Positions 1 to 7,790 are shown, numbered from the stretch's first letter. The stretch: 33,193 nucleotides of DNA from Bacteriovorax stolpii (GCA_945905815.1 CAMDQH010000026.1:1-33193), one strand, 5' to 3'. A program made the numbers and translations. Notes: generated by a model from the sequence alone, not told the origin.

Positions 1-18
1 GAATAGACCAAATTAGCC

Positions 19-120
19 ATGTCTTATTTACATTGGATGGGAGCCATTGATCCAGTTGGTGGTCCAGGCGCTTGGGCCGGGAGTCCATGTGAAAAGATTT
101 ACGGACCAACGGCCCCATAA
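19..120 (+). other. short open frame, possible gene remnant
   Basis: A 33-codon frame runs from an ATG at 19 to a TAA at 118-120. It is rich in Gly, Pro and Trp, and its end reads EKIYGPTAP. An in-frame TAG lies just upstream at 4-6 and there is no clear Shine-Dalgarno sequence. It could be the tail of a decayed gene or a chance frame. I do not recognise it. Confidence 0.15.
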
Positions 121-238
121 CTGCTTGTCATTTTTCCATTTTCCAGCAGCTTGTGGTCCAAACCTGGTCAAATAATTTTCCATTCAGGACCCATTCTACG
201 TTATAATCCTTGGTGATCGCATCTCTATGAGGTTTTCC

Positions 239-991
239 ATGAAATTTGCCCTGATCTTCACACTGTTGGTGTTTTCTTTTGCATCCCACGCCCAAACGGT
301 TTGTTTTGAAAATGATAAAGTAAAAATGCTCGATGTGATCGACTTAGATGAACAAAATGTTCCTCGTCCTACCAGTGATAAGGTAACGAAACTCGCTGCT
401 GCTCAAAAAGACGCAGTTAAAGAAACGAAGGTCATGGGTTACTCACTGAACAGTGGTCCCAGGGAAGATATAAAAGTTAATTATTACAAAAACTCTGCAA
501 GTGAAGATGTGGCGGTTTTTAAATATAACGGACATAAATACTACAAAGTCAGAAACCTGAAAAATGGTTGTACTGCTATTTACTCCAATGATTCAGCCTC
601 TAAAAAAGTTTTGTATCTCGCTTCATTACCCGCAGATAGTAATGACAGTTTTTATAGTAACGGAATTTCCTCCGTGAATTATAAAGACAGTGAACTTGAC
701 GGAGTTGTCGCTACTTCAAGCCAAATTCAAACCATTGAATGCCGTGTGGTGAACGATGGTGTTTCTATGTTTTCAGTCGCCACTAATTCAAATGGGCGCA
801 TTAAATTCTGCACGATTGAGGCGATCTGCAAAGGTCGTAGTGATACCGTGAAAGCCTTTTGTAAAGCCGTCGATGATAAGTGTCCAAGCTATGAAGATTG
901 TGATAAAGACGATTCTTTTAAAGTACTCTTTGAAGATTTTCAAAAAGGGACTCTTAGGAAAGAAACTCAGTCTAAAGCAAGTGCTCAGTAA
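239..991 (+). CDS. secreted protein of unknown function
   Basis: The product is about 250 residues with a clear Sec signal peptide: MKF, then a hydrophobic core, then SHAQ, with cleavage likely after HA. The mature part is soluble and carries several cysteines, including a cluster near the C-terminus (C-P-S-Y-E-D-C), which suggests disulfides in the periplasm or outside the cell. An in-frame ATG lies at 227, but that ATG and the following bases form an ATGAGG ribosome-binding site six bases before the ATG at 239, so 239 is the better start. The next small secreted gene starts one base after this stop, so the two are probably one transcript. I do not recognise a family. Confidence 0.75.
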   Translation: MKFALIFTLLVFSFASHAQTVCFENDKVKMLDVIDLDEQNVPRPTSDKVTKLAAAQKDAVKETKVMGYSLNSGPREDIKVNYYKNSASEDVAVFKYNGHKYYKVRNLKNGCTAIYSNDSASKKVLYLASLPADSNDSFYSNGISSVNYKDSELDGVVATSSQIQTIECRVVNDGVSMFSVATNSNGRIKFCTIEAICKGRSDTVKAFCKAVDDKCPSYEDCDKDDSFKVLFEDFQKGTLRKETQSKASAQ

Positions 992-992
992 A

Positions 993-1247
993 ATGAAAAA
1001 TCTCCCACTCGTTTATTTATTTTTCTCTTCTCTTGGCTTAGCTGAAAATCCTCCCCAGGATATCCGGCTTGAAAGTGGCTCCATGATCATTCTGCAACAA
1101 TACATTGAAAGTAGGCCAGACGCTGACCCATCATTTCCTGTGATGGTGAACATGTCCTGCGAGCCAAAGATGAAAATGGGAAAAATTGCGGGCTATAAAT
1201 GCCAGGCTTCGAATGTTAAGTATGCGACAAAAGCCCAAGCCAAATAA
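993..1247 (+). CDS. small secreted protein
   Basis: This 84-residue product starts with a signal peptide (MKNLPLVYLFFSSLGLAEN) and has two cysteines in the mature part. The same frame is open upstream to 873, but that stretch lies wholly inside the preceding gene. The ATG at 993, one base after the upstream TAA, gives a proper signal peptide and is preferred. No strong Shine-Dalgarno sequence is visible, so translation is probably coupled to the upstream gene. The function is unknown. Sharing an operon with another secreted protein suggests a joint envelope role, which is inference only. Confidence 0.65.
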   Translation: MKNLPLVYLFFSSLGLAENPPQDIRLESGSMIILQQYIESRPDADPSFPVMVNMSCEPKMKMGKIAGYKCQASNVKYATKAQAK

Positions 1248-1267
1248 TCTTCCACTAGCTTTCCTAA

Positions 1268-1662
1268 ATCATCAAAACTCCACGCCTCAAAGGGCTCCAC
1301 ACCCATGAATATTCGGGGTTGTTTAATCCTTTTACTACCAATGAGAAAGTTTTTGAAGCTTATGCTCAAAACAATACTCCAGGGGCTTATCGAATATTTT
1401 GGTGTTATGGGCCTGACAAGAAATAGATAACGATAATTGCGATCACTCCAGCCTCTCTTTCTGCGCTTTAGTGGACTCTCATTTCATTATTGCTAAATAA
1501 GAAAACTCATGGTGGGGATGGGAATGCGATATTGGCCTTGAAGGAATTAATATTAGTGATGACGATTTTCAGCTCCCCAAAACGTGTGTTTTCTGTCCAA
1601 AGAAAAGATGTACCTGTGCAACTGATATTATGGTTACAAAAAGAAAGCCGAATCGGTTTTAA
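1268..1662 (+). pseudogene. decayed gene in at least two fragments
   Basis: Two stretches of convincing protein-like frame sit in an otherwise empty interval. Fragment one (1268-1426) reads ...FNPFTTNEKVFEAYAQNN...YRIFWCYGPDKK, then a TAG at 1424. The same frame stays open to 1468 beyond the TAG and begins ITIIAITP. Fragment two (1501-1662) is in another frame and reads ...CDIGLEGINISDDDFQLP, then a cysteine cluster (C-VF-C-PKKR-C-T-C), ending NRF and a stop. Neither has a usable start codon. They may be parts of one or two genes inactivated by nonsense and frameshift mutations. I do not recognise the family. The end overlaps the truA stop by four bases. Confidence 0.5.
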
Positions 1663-2450
1663 TATTTAATCTCAAAAAGAAATAGCCCATTTGGTGCGGC
1701 GATTTTCCATATTCTCTTTTCTCTTTTTGGGCCCTTTAAAAAGTTTAAGAATTCTTCCTTCGTTATTTTTCCACTTCCCACCATCCATAGCGCACTTACT
1801 ATATGTCTGATCATGTGTTTTAAGAATCCATTCCCCTCAATTTTAAGTTGGTAGCAGGTCGTTAGGTTTGGGGGGAGGCGAAAGAGTTCTGATGAGGGCA
1901 GGATAGTGTGTGGATTTATTTCTGAGAGCTCACAAAAAGTAATATCTCTTATCGTGCTCTTTACATTGCTTCCAGTTGAACAAAAATTGTGGAAGTCATG
2001 GGTGCCGAGAAGTGCTCGTACACAGATCATCATTGAGTTAAGGTCTAGTTGAATGGGGAAGTTTGCAATGAATCTACGATCGTCTGATGGGACGTTTCGA
2101 AGGTTAGTGAAATAGTAGCGATACTCTTTTGAGACAGTGTCTGATGCCGGTTTGAAATCGCCACTGCACGAGATGAGATCTAGGCAGTGGATTTGTGAGG
2201 GGAGGATCTTGTTGAGTGCGATTAAGGATGTGGGGCATTCGATAAGGTTTTCTGATGTGATTTTTACGATTTGGTGAATGGCGTGAACGCCGGTGTCAGT
2301 TCGCGAAGCACCCATGGTTGTGATTTTTCCTGAGATGATGCTTTTGATGGCGAGATTAAAATCATTTTGGATTGAAGGGATGTCTTTTTGCCATTGGAAC
2401 CCGGCGTAACCGGTGCCGTCGTATTGAAGAGTGGCCTTGTAGTAATTCAT
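1659..2450 (-). CDS. truA: tRNA pseudouridine(38-40) synthase TruA
   Basis: TruA converts uridines 38-40 of the tRNA anticodon arm to pseudouridine. The N-terminal YDGTGYAGFQWQ segment and the catalytic motif ASRTDTGVHA (nucleophile Asp about residue 52) are intact, and the length (263 residues) matches the family. The frame is open to 2516, but the first conserved residues begin at the ATG at 2450 (MNYYKATLQYDG), with a weak GGAA upstream, so I trimmed the start. It stands alone on the minus strand, divergent from the glutathione S-transferase gene. Identity is confident from the motifs. Confidence 0.95.
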   Translation of the reverse strand: MNYYKATLQYDGTGYAGFQWQKDIPSIQNDFNLAIKSIISGKITTMGASRTDTGVHAIHQIVKITSENLIECPTSLIALNKILPSQIHCLDLISCSGDFKPASDTVSKEYRYYFTNLRNVPSDDRRFIANFPIQLDLNSMMICVRALLGTHDFHNFCSTGSNVKSTIRDITFCELSEINPHTILPSSELFRLPPNLTTCYQLKIEGNGFLKHMIRHIVSALWMVGSGKITKEEFLNFLKGPKREKRIWKIAAPNGLFLFEIKY

Positions 2451-2651
2451 GGTTCCGAAAGTGTTTTGGTCCACTGGGAAGTTGGGCATACGATTTGTAA
2501 CCTTGGTGATTACCAATTTATTATTACTTAATCATTTTACCACAACATTTCTTATACTTCTTCTAAAATTGACATTTATCAAGTTGGATTTCCTTTACAT
2601 GGATACATCAAGCGCTGATAAAATAACTGAAGTCTTAATGAGGAGGGGTTC

Positions 2652-3341
2652 ATGTTTGAATACAATCTTTACTATTGGGATGTCCCTTTCCGAGGAATTT
2701 TTCCACAACTCTTTTTGGAAGAGGTAGGGTCAAAATATGTATGGCATGACGCTTCTGAAATCTACCCCGAGAAAAGTTTAAAGATCCACAATCCTGGTAT
2801 GGCACCTCCTTATTTATATGATGTGAAAAATGATAGATATCATGCGCAGATGCCGGCCATACTTATGCATTTAGCAAGAGAATATGATTATCTGCCTAAA
2901 CGAATTGAAACTTGTGAGCTCGCTTTAAAAACTATTCTTGATTGTCACGATATACTCACGGAGATTACGAACACCGGGGGCCAGATGATGTGGAACAAAA
3001 AAGACTGGAAAGAATTTCGTTCAGATCGTTTAATTCGTTGGATGAAGATCTTTGAATTGACCGGATTGTCCCACGGTCTCAAAGGTGATGGGGGATATTT
3101 GCTAGGATCGAAAATCTCCGTGGCAGATATTGCGACGACAGCACTTTTTGGAACTCTGGTTCATTCATTCCCTGAACTTAAAAATGATCTTGAAGAAAAT
3201 GCTCCTCACATTTCGAAACTTTGTGAGCGGATTGAGGCGCGGACAACTATCAAGCCGTTTCTTGAAAAGCAGAGGGCGAAATATGGGAATTCTTATTGTG
3301 GCGGAGAGATTGAAAAGTCGATACGGGAAATGATTCAATAG
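2652..3341 (+). CDS. glutathione S-transferase family protein
   Basis: The protein is cytosolic, 229 residues, with an N-terminal thioredoxin-like domain (the first about 80 residues begin YNLYYWDVPFRG and include the PPYLYD cis-Pro region) and an all-helical C-terminal half with the GST signature KISVADIATTALFGTL. It is probably a glutathione-conjugating or peroxide-detoxifying enzyme close to the sigma/mu-like eukaryotic-type GSTs. The substrate cannot be told. The start is fixed by a very strong AGGAGGGG seven-odd bases before the ATG. It appears to be transcribed alone; the small RNA promoter follows just downstream. Confidence 0.85.
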   Translation: MFEYNLYYWDVPFRGIFPQLFLEEVGSKYVWHDASEIYPEKSLKIHNPGMAPPYLYDVKNDRYHAQMPAILMHLAREYDYLPKRIETCELALKTILDCHDILTEITNTGGQMMWNKKDWKEFRSDRLIRWMKIFELTGLSHGLKGDGGYLLGSKISVADIATTALFGTLVHSFPELKNDLEENAPHISKLCERIEARTTIKPFLEKQRAKYGNSYCGGEIEKSIREMIQ

Positions 3342-3373
3342 TTTAGACTTTCTTACCTGGCACCTTTTTGAAG

Positions 3374-3401
3374 TTGAGTTTGAATAAAAGTTTGATACAA
3401 T
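3374..3401 (+). promoter_or_regulatory. sigma70-type promoter of the small RNA
   Basis: TTGAGT (3374-3379) is separated by 16 bases from TACAAT (3396-3401). A start about seven bases downstream falls at 3407-3408, exactly where the first arm of the RNA closing helix begins. Confidence 0.6.
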
Positions 3402-3407
3402 TTAAAA

Positions 3408-3564
3408 ATCAGGTGGGAATGTGCCTTTAACACAACCCCTAAAACCCTCTAGATTATTCTCAACATTACAATTGCTTGTAACAAGAGAATGGCCAGAGCA
3501 AGTACCCTGATTATGTCATCCATGATGTTCCTTTTTGAAAAGGGCCCCTTCATTGGGGCTTTTT
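3408..3564 (+). ncRNA. candidate structured small RNA (rod-like, family unknown)
   Basis: This stretch of about 157 nt has a promoter immediately upstream and a terminator at its end, but no convincing reading frame. It folds as an interrupted rod. AATCAGG (3407-3413) pairs with CCTGATT (3506-3512), CTCT (3447-3450) with AGAG (3495-3498), ATTCTC (3456-3461) with GAGAAT (3485-3490), and TTACAA (3466-3471) with TTGTAA (3476-3481) around a TTGC loop. The left strand of the large internal bubble contains a small TGTG/CACA hairpin (around 3420-3434). The shape recalls 6S RNA (closing stem, asymmetric bubble, terminal hairpin), but I see no sequence match to 6S, SRP RNA or a known riboswitch. Confidence 0.55.
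3541..3564 (+). terminator. intrinsic terminator of the small RNA
   Basis: GCCCC (3544-3548) and GGGGC (3555-3559) pair around a TTCATT loop, extended by G-U and A-U pairs, and are followed by a run of T (3560-3564). Confidence 0.75.
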
Positions 3565-3792
3565 CATTTCCAGAACAATTTTGAAAGAACACTCCATGCC
3601 TACTGCAAAATAGTGTGACAATTTTCAAAGTTTTAAGTGCGTGAATTAAATTAGACTTTGAGCCAGAGCAGCGATTTTTTTACAGTTGAAGAATGGTAAA
3701 AATAGGTACTAGACCATCCGAAATAGAAAGTTCAATTTTAAAGCGGTAACCTTCTGGTGCCCTGAGGCTGCGGAGCTGTCTGGAATGGTGAT

Positions 3793-3820
3793 TTGTTTAT
3801 TTGGCATACTAAAGTATAAT
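3793..3820 (+). promoter_or_regulatory. promoter giving a probable leaderless message
   Basis: TTGTTT (3793-3798), a 16-base spacer and a perfect TATAAT (3815-3820) lie only seven bases before the ATG at 3828. Transcription would start at or next to the start codon, and no good Shine-Dalgarno sequence is present, so the mRNA may be leaderless. Confidence 0.5.
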
Positions 3821-3827
3821 TAAAGCT

Positions 3828-4085
3828 ATGAAGATGTGGTTATCATTCTTTTTATTTGGGTTTGGCTTATGCGGGCTGTATTTTAAATATAACACGGTTT
3901 TCTATATCTCTTATGTATTCGTGGTTGTCTTTGGTGTCGCTCTTGGCGGTTCGGCATACACCGAGAATATGAGTCGGAATCAAAGATTGGCCAATAATGG
4001 GATAGGCTGGAGGCATCGGACATGTGCAGTTGCTGGCGCTTTGGTTAGTTTTTGGGTTACTCCGTGGATAATTTCTTTCTTTTAA
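3828..4085 (+). CDS. small inner-membrane protein, unknown
   Basis: The product is 85 residues with two strongly hydrophobic segments near the N-terminus (about 3-20 and 24-42), a short polar loop (YTENMSRNQRLANNG) and a third hydrophobic stretch at the C-terminus. No family is recognised. It converges on the lipoprotein gene with four bases between their stops. The opposite-strand frame here is a shadow. Confidence rests on the membrane pattern and the TATAAT just upstream. Confidence 0.55.
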   Translation: MKMWLSFFLFGFGLCGLYFKYNTVFYISYVFVVVFGVALGGSAYTENMSRNQRLANNGIGWRHRTCAVAGALVSFWVTPWIISFF

Positions 4086-4089
4086 ATTT

Positions 4090-5016
4090 TTATTCCCCAA
4101 AAACAAAATCATCAATAGCAATAGCCCTGAACAGCCCCTGAGTTAATCCACCTAAAAAAGAAAAATCTCCTACCGTTAAAGTAACGGTGCAAACATTCGC
4201 TTCACTAGAAGCAAAACCAACAAAGTGAATTTGCTTATTTCCATTTTCCTGATCAGGGTAGGTAACAGGGATATCCTCAAGGATATTCGATTCGCAATCA
4301 AATAATCTGAGCTTGGCCGGTGCTTGGGGTGAGGACTCTACGTCAATGAGGCTCGCACCCCAGAAAGAAATAGGCTTATCAAATTTCCAAATAGCAGTAA
4401 TCTTTTTAATCGGAGCGAACAATCCGGATTTAGTTTCAATGCCGGACTCGATACCTTTTTTACCATTCTGTGAAACTGGATTTTCTATTTTGAATTTATA
4501 AGTTTTATCTCCGAAAGCATTCGCTAAAGTATCTATGGGTTCTGTACTCTTTAACTTCTCTGCACCCACAGTAAATTCAAATTTATTCTGCGCGAATGTA
4601 CCAATTTTAGAATACTTTCCTTTTTTGAATTGATTAAAATCAACTGCTGTTGCATTCGAAAGGTCCACATCACTCGAGAATCCAGTCGTATCAACTCCAC
4701 TATGAGCATCCGAACTGTTTCCAAAATATAAAGAGACGTATGGATCTGATCCGCCGCCAGTTGTTCCGCCAGTTGTTCCACCGTCTGTGCCGCCAGTGGT
4801 TCCACCGTCTGTGCCGCCAGTTGTTCCGCCGTCTGTACCGCCAGTTGTTCCGCCGTCTGTACCACCAGTTGTTCCGCCGTCTGTACCACCAGTTGATCCA
4901 CCATTAGTCTCACTAGTTTGTGGTTGAACTACTTTCTGGCCTGATTCGCCGGCCTTCTTTGCACATGAGGCAAGACAAAGAATTAAGCAAAAGTGGAGGG
5001 CCATAAGTTTCATCAT
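4090..5016 (-). CDS. repeat-bearing lipoprotein
   Basis: The protein is about 308 residues. A signal peptide ends in a lipobox (LASC, Cys about residue 18), so it is a lipid-anchored envelope protein. A low-complexity linker of Gly, Thr and Asp (repeating TGGTDGGT) covers about residues 38-90 and links the anchor to a C-terminal domain of about 215 residues rich in beta-strand patterns, ending AIDDFVFGE. That ending resembles carbohydrate-binding-like jelly-roll domains, but I cannot assign one. Two adjacent ATGs (5016 and 5013) follow AGGA. The linker is encoded by a 24-bp tandem repeat, so its length may vary between strains. Its role may be surface display or adhesion (inference). Confidence 0.75.
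   Translation of the reverse strand: MMKLMALHFCLILCLASCAKKAGESGQKVVQPQTSETNGGSTGGTDGGTTGGTDGGTTGGTDGGTTGGTDGGTTGGTDGGTTGGTTGGGSDPYVSLYFGNSSDAHSGVDTTGFSSDVDLSNATAVDFNQFKKGKYSKIGTFAQNKFEFTVGAEKLKSTEPIDTLANAFGDKTYKFKIENPVSQNGKKGIESGIETKSGLFAPIKKITAIWKFDKPISFWGASLIDVESSPQAPAKLRLFDCESNILEDIPVTYPDQENGNKQIHFVGFASSEANVCTVTLTVGDFSFLGGLTQGLFRAIAIDDFVFGE
4754..4909 (-). repeat. 24-bp in-frame tandem repeat in the lipoprotein gene
   Basis: About thirteen 12-bp half-units in a row, mostly alternating two types (plus strand ccgccagttgtt and ccgccgtctgta, with a/g and t/g variants), form about six 24-bp units. Each unit encodes TGGTDGGT-type residues, so gain or loss of a unit keeps the reading frame. Confidence 0.9.
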
Positions 5017-5042
5017 AAGTGATTTTCCTGTTATGAGTAGCT

Positions 5043-5059
5043 GGTGCTATTTTGGCACC
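5043..5059 (-). promoter_or_regulatory. inverted repeat upstream of the lipoprotein gene
   Basis: GGTGC and GCACC are separated by seven bases, about 27 bases ahead of the start codon. It may be an operator or a leader hairpin. No function is shown. Confidence 0.3.
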
Positions 5060-5143
5060 AAATGCTCTATTCATAATGGAAGTTGCAAGTCTTGGGCCTT
5101 AAGACCCTAGAAAGTAATTACATGGACTAAATGATTAGAAGTG

Positions 5144-5167
5144 ACAAAAAGACACCTTCTGAGAAGG
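5144..5167 (-). terminator. weak intrinsic terminator
   Basis: On the minus strand CCTTC/GAAGG with a three-base loop starts one base past the stop of the upstream secreted-protein gene and is followed by TGTC and five T. The stem is short, so this is tentative. Confidence 0.4.
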
Positions 5168-5168
5168 C

Positions 5169-6089
5169 CTAATCTTTTAAAAATGTATAAAGTGGGGCTT
5201 CGGTCCCTTGATCAAAAACTACAATTACTTTTCCATCATCTGAAAAGGTAATCCCTTCCGGCCTTTCATTTTCGTAGCTCATAACAAGACGAAGGTCCTG
5301 GCCTTCATAACTCCAAATACTGCCCCCACCATTTTCTAATGTTGCGGTCACTAAAAGACTTCCATCTTTTTGGAGAGAAATATCTGAAATCTTTTCTTCG
5401 GTTCCACCAGATTTTGTAAAATCAAGTTCATTGCTGACTCGAATCTGGGCTGGATCTAATTTCCCCTGGGTGAATATGGCATCGGCGTTGCCAATTTCCA
5501 GGACGAGACCAACACCGGGACGTGATTGGGAATCTTTTAAGCCTACGTAAATTACGCCGTTCTTAATGTAATGAGATTCAATTTCAATTAATTTATCGAA
5601 GGTTGCTTGCATCGAACTGATGCGGGTATCCGCCACAGTCCCTAATGCCTTAATCAATTCAGCTCGCAACTCAATGACCGTGGTCTCGCCGAGTACATGG
5701 CCATTAAGTTTTCCACGCACAAAAAGATTGCGCTCTTTAAGGATTTTTCCTTTTTTATTTCGGCTTTGAGAAGACATCACATACACATAACCATTTTCCT
5801 GACTGAGGGACTCCATATCCGTCATTTTGCTAAGACCTTCAATCACTACTGGAGTTTTATCAACGTTTCCATTTGTGTCCATCAAGAAGAGAAAGGGAGC
5901 ATCTTCTTCAGTTGTGTCATCAATAGCGACTAAGTAGTTGCCTGTAGCACTTAGAAACTGAATTGCAGAAGGTTCAAATGACTTTAAAGTGTTCATGAGT
6001 TTTGCAGGAACTTTAATAGCAAGAGGCACATTTCCATAAGAAGTGTTTGCTATGAAAAATAAAGATAAAAAGATCAGAGTTGAAGTCAT
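5169..6089 (-). CDS. secreted propeller-like protein (DUF3616/phytase-like)
   Basis: The 306-residue product has a signal peptide (about residues 1-20, ending TSYG). The mature protein has repeated strand-turn blades such as FLFLMDTNGN, ISDISLQKDGSLLVTA and RPEGITFSDDGKVIVVFDQG. These resemble the DUF3616, SdiA-regulated and phytase-like beta-propeller proteins. No catalytic residue can be named. The frame is open to 6107, but AGGAG seven bases before the ATG at 6089 and the direct start of the signal peptide favour the shorter form. It is transcribed toward the lipoprotein gene, with a weak terminator between. Confidence 0.7.
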   Translation of the reverse strand: MTSTLIFLSLFFIANTSYGNVPLAIKVPAKLMNTLKSFEPSAIQFLSATGNYLVAIDDTTEEDAPFLFLMDTNGNVDKTPVVIEGLSKMTDMESLSQENGYVYVMSSQSRNKKGKILKERNLFVRGKLNGHVLGETTVIELRAELIKALGTVADTRISSMQATFDKLIEIESHYIKNGVIYVGLKDSQSRPGVGLVLEIGNADAIFTQGKLDPAQIRVSNELDFTKSGGTEEKISDISLQKDGSLLVTATLENGGGSIWSYEGQDLRLVMSYENERPEGITFSDDGKVIVVFDQGTEAPLYTFLKD

Positions 6090-6178
6090 CTGAGATCTCC
6101 TGGACAAGTTTAGCTCTGGTTTAATTAGAACTAATTAACAAGAGAATGAAAAGAAATGGGTGCAAATTTCACATAAGC

Positions 6179-6703
6179 TTAATACTTTTGACGCAGGAGC
6201 TCTCCAGAAATCGACAATTCGCCAACCTGAATCGTGACACTTCCATCATCAAACAATATATCCCAACGATTATCCCGTTTGATCACCAGTGCAAGCTCTT
6301 CTAAAAATTCCGCCGAAAATGAATAAAATTCAATTTCATCTGCACGGTGAATCTTCTCTTCTCGAAGTTCACTCATAAATCTTTCAGGCGACTTGTATGT
6401 ATAGACCTTAACAGCTTTTGAAACCTTCGTTGCCTTGTGCAGTTTTCTCGCACTCGGACTACCGATTTCAATGAGTAATTTAAAACCACCGAACGTATCC
6501 GGGATACTAATGGCCGCTGTATCGGGATCATGAAGACCGGTTGCAGAGAAGGCCAAGTCTTCTTGGGTATTGAGGGCAAACGCCAGAACTCGAGTGAGTA
6601 GGTACGGCATGTGTTCTGAAGGATGCTGGGCCAAACGAAAATCTAAGGTCTCATAGACTGCGCGCTCGATGTCTGAGAGTTCGATTTGAAATCGATAAAT
6701 CAC
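6179..6703 (-). CDS. yaeQ: YaeQ family protein
   Basis: The product is a 174-residue cytosolic protein matching YaeQ through its whole length: [17 protein letters not shown] at the start, then the [16 protein letters not shown] helix, then [21 protein letters not shown] with KVYTYK. The family has a PD-(D/E)XK nuclease-like fold. E. coli YaeQ was first noted as a suppressor linked to rfaH, and its true activity is unclear. The start is a GTG that overlaps the stop of the SEC-C gene by four bases (GTGA), so the pair is translationally coupled. Confidence 0.9.
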   Translation of the reverse strand: MIYRFQIELSDIERAVYETLDFRLAQHPSEHMPYLLTRVLAFALNTQEDLAFSATGLHDPDTAAISIPDTFGGFKLLIEIGSPSARKLHKATKVSKAVKVYTYKSPERFMSELREEKIHRADEIEFYSFSAEFLEELALVIKRDNRWDILFDDGSVTIQVGELSISGELLRQKY

Positions 6704-6894
6704 TTACCGCAACATTTTTTATATTTTTTAAGACTTCCGCATGGACACTCATCATTACGTCCGACTTTAGGCGCCAGTCTTACAAGTGGTGCTAAAGGGG
6801 TATGGGCATGGTTACAGTTAGGGCCATGGACGTGCGCATGTTCTTCTTGTTCGAGAATGGGCGAGGTATCTTGTTCTGGAGTTTTTGTATTCAT
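6700..6894 (-). CDS. SEC-C motif zinc-binding protein
   Basis: This short protein (64 residues from the ATG at 6894; a GTG at 6900 is possible) ends in the SEC-C zinc motif [15 protein letters not shown] (CxC-x8-CC), as in the SecA C-terminus. The middle is rich in His and Cys ([13 protein letters not shown]), which may be a second metal-binding stretch. SEC-C motifs bind zinc and mediate contact with SecB or ribosomes in SecA; here the motif is nearly the whole protein. It is the first gene of the pair with yaeQ, and the two overlap by four bases. A TATAAA-like box lies just upstream. Confidence 0.85.
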   Translation of the reverse strand: MNTKTPEQDTSPILEQEEHAHVHGPNCNHAHTPLAPLVRLAPKVGRNDECPCGSLKKYKKCCGK

Positions 6895-6946
6895 GGCCAC
6901 TTTTATAATGAATCATGCGGTATGGCCATTTTCTAGGCCTTGTGAA

Positions 6947-7633
6947 CTAGAACTTGGTTTCAACTACCACTTTTCTTAAATAATTTTGAGTCTTATACCA
7001 TTCTTCACCGGGTTCTTTCCAAAATTGTTCAGCGGCCGAATTCCAAGTTGGATTTTTTACTCCGCCAAGACAAAAAGCTTTCGAACTTAAATCTGCTGCC
7101 TTAAATGTACTTCCGATAGAGCATCCACCAGAAACAGCATCATGTTTCTCTTTGAACTTTTTTAAATCTTCGATCGTTAGTTTATTGGATACTGATGGAG
7201 TCGCAGTCACTGACACTCGCCAAGTCATACTATAATCAGAACGTAAGGTTTTACTTACCGGAATAGTAGCGTTTGCATTTTGAACGTAGAAACTGGCAAT
7301 ATCTCCATTAAATGAAATGACCTCAATATCAGTTGCTACACATTCTTTTTTGCTACTCAAGCAATTATTGTAAAGGATGTAGGCCGTATCTGATTTATAA
7401 ACGCAGGTCAAATTTTTATCATTCCCAGGAAAGAGTGATCTTCCTAAAAATGTTAGTTTTCCAGAATTGATATCTTTTAATGCCTCTGATGGATCATAAA
7501 GTTCTTTGCTGTCTTCTGCACAGATAACATTTGATGAAGGTTTGTTGATTTCATCCAACTGCTCAATAATCTTTTTCGGAGATTGGGCCCAAAGGGGAAG
7601 AGAAGTGAGCAAAGCGATTAGAATTATTTTCAT
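6947..7633 (-). CDS. secreted protein of unknown function (intact paralogue)
   Basis: The 228-residue product has a signal peptide (MKIILIALLTSLPLWAQ). The mature protein carries about six cysteines and a conserved C-terminal tail (EEWYKTQNYLRKVVVETKF). No family is recognised. A second, gutted copy of the same gene lies at 8896-9034, which shows that the locus was duplicated. The region just upstream carries the 3' tail of the neighbouring hydrolase gene (7664-7726), part of the same duplication. It is probably periplasmic or released. Confidence 0.75.
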   Translation of the reverse strand: MKIILIALLTSLPLWAQSPKKIIEQLDEINKPSSNVICAEDSKELYDPSEALKDINSGKLTFLGRSLFPGNDKNLTCVYKSDTAYILYNNCLSSKKECVATDIEVISFNGDIASFYVQNANATIPVSKTLRSDYSMTWRVSVTATPSVSNKLTIEDLKKFKEKHDAVSGGCSIGSTFKAADLSSKAFCLGGVKNPTWNSAAEQFWKEPGEEWYKTQNYLRKVVVETKF

Positions 7634-7663
7634 AGGTTCTTTATCGGTAAATAGATGGAAAAC

Positions 7664-7726
7664 TTAATACCTGAGTATTTTATCTAGCAGCCCGTGGCGA
7701 TGAAGCTTTGACGTCACAAAATTATA
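7664..7726 (-). pseudogene. 3' remnant of an alpha/beta hydrolase gene
   Basis: The last 20-odd codons of the hydrolase at 9065 recur here with the same stop position and near-identical DNA. They read NFVTSKLHRHGLLDKILRY, where the intact gene has NFVTSKLHRHGLLAKILKF. The rest of that copy is gone. It marks the edge of a segmental duplication. Confidence 0.75.
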
Positions 7727-7790
7727 ATGAATTGTGCGACATGGCTACATCGCATTCTAAGCGCTTATACAAATAAAAAAAACGACTTAA

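Noticed and set aside
121-270. Minus-strand protein-like frame reading ...HGKPHRDAITKDYN...VLNGKLFDQVW, reminiscent of MORN/YwqK-type repeats
   Set aside because: It is short, has no start, ends at a stop near 170 and overlaps the signal-peptide codons of the plus-strand gene. The likeness may be chance.
2569-2574. TTGACA upstream of the GST gene
   Set aside because: It is a good -35 hexamer, but no acceptable -10 box lies 16-18 bases downstream, so I did not call a promoter.
2449-2727. Plus-strand 92-codon frame before the GST gene
   Set aside because: It overlaps the truA start region and the GST start in another frame, and its composition looks like random hydrophobic translation.
3493-3588. 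Small frame beginning MARASTLIMSSMM inside the small RNA region
   Set aside because: It runs through the terminator hairpin and has only a weak ribosome-binding site. The paired helices explain the sequence better.
4551-4913. Frames on both strands through the lipoprotein repeat (Gln/Val-rich and Arg/Gln-rich)
   Set aside because: They are shadows of the repeat tract inside the real lipoprotein gene.
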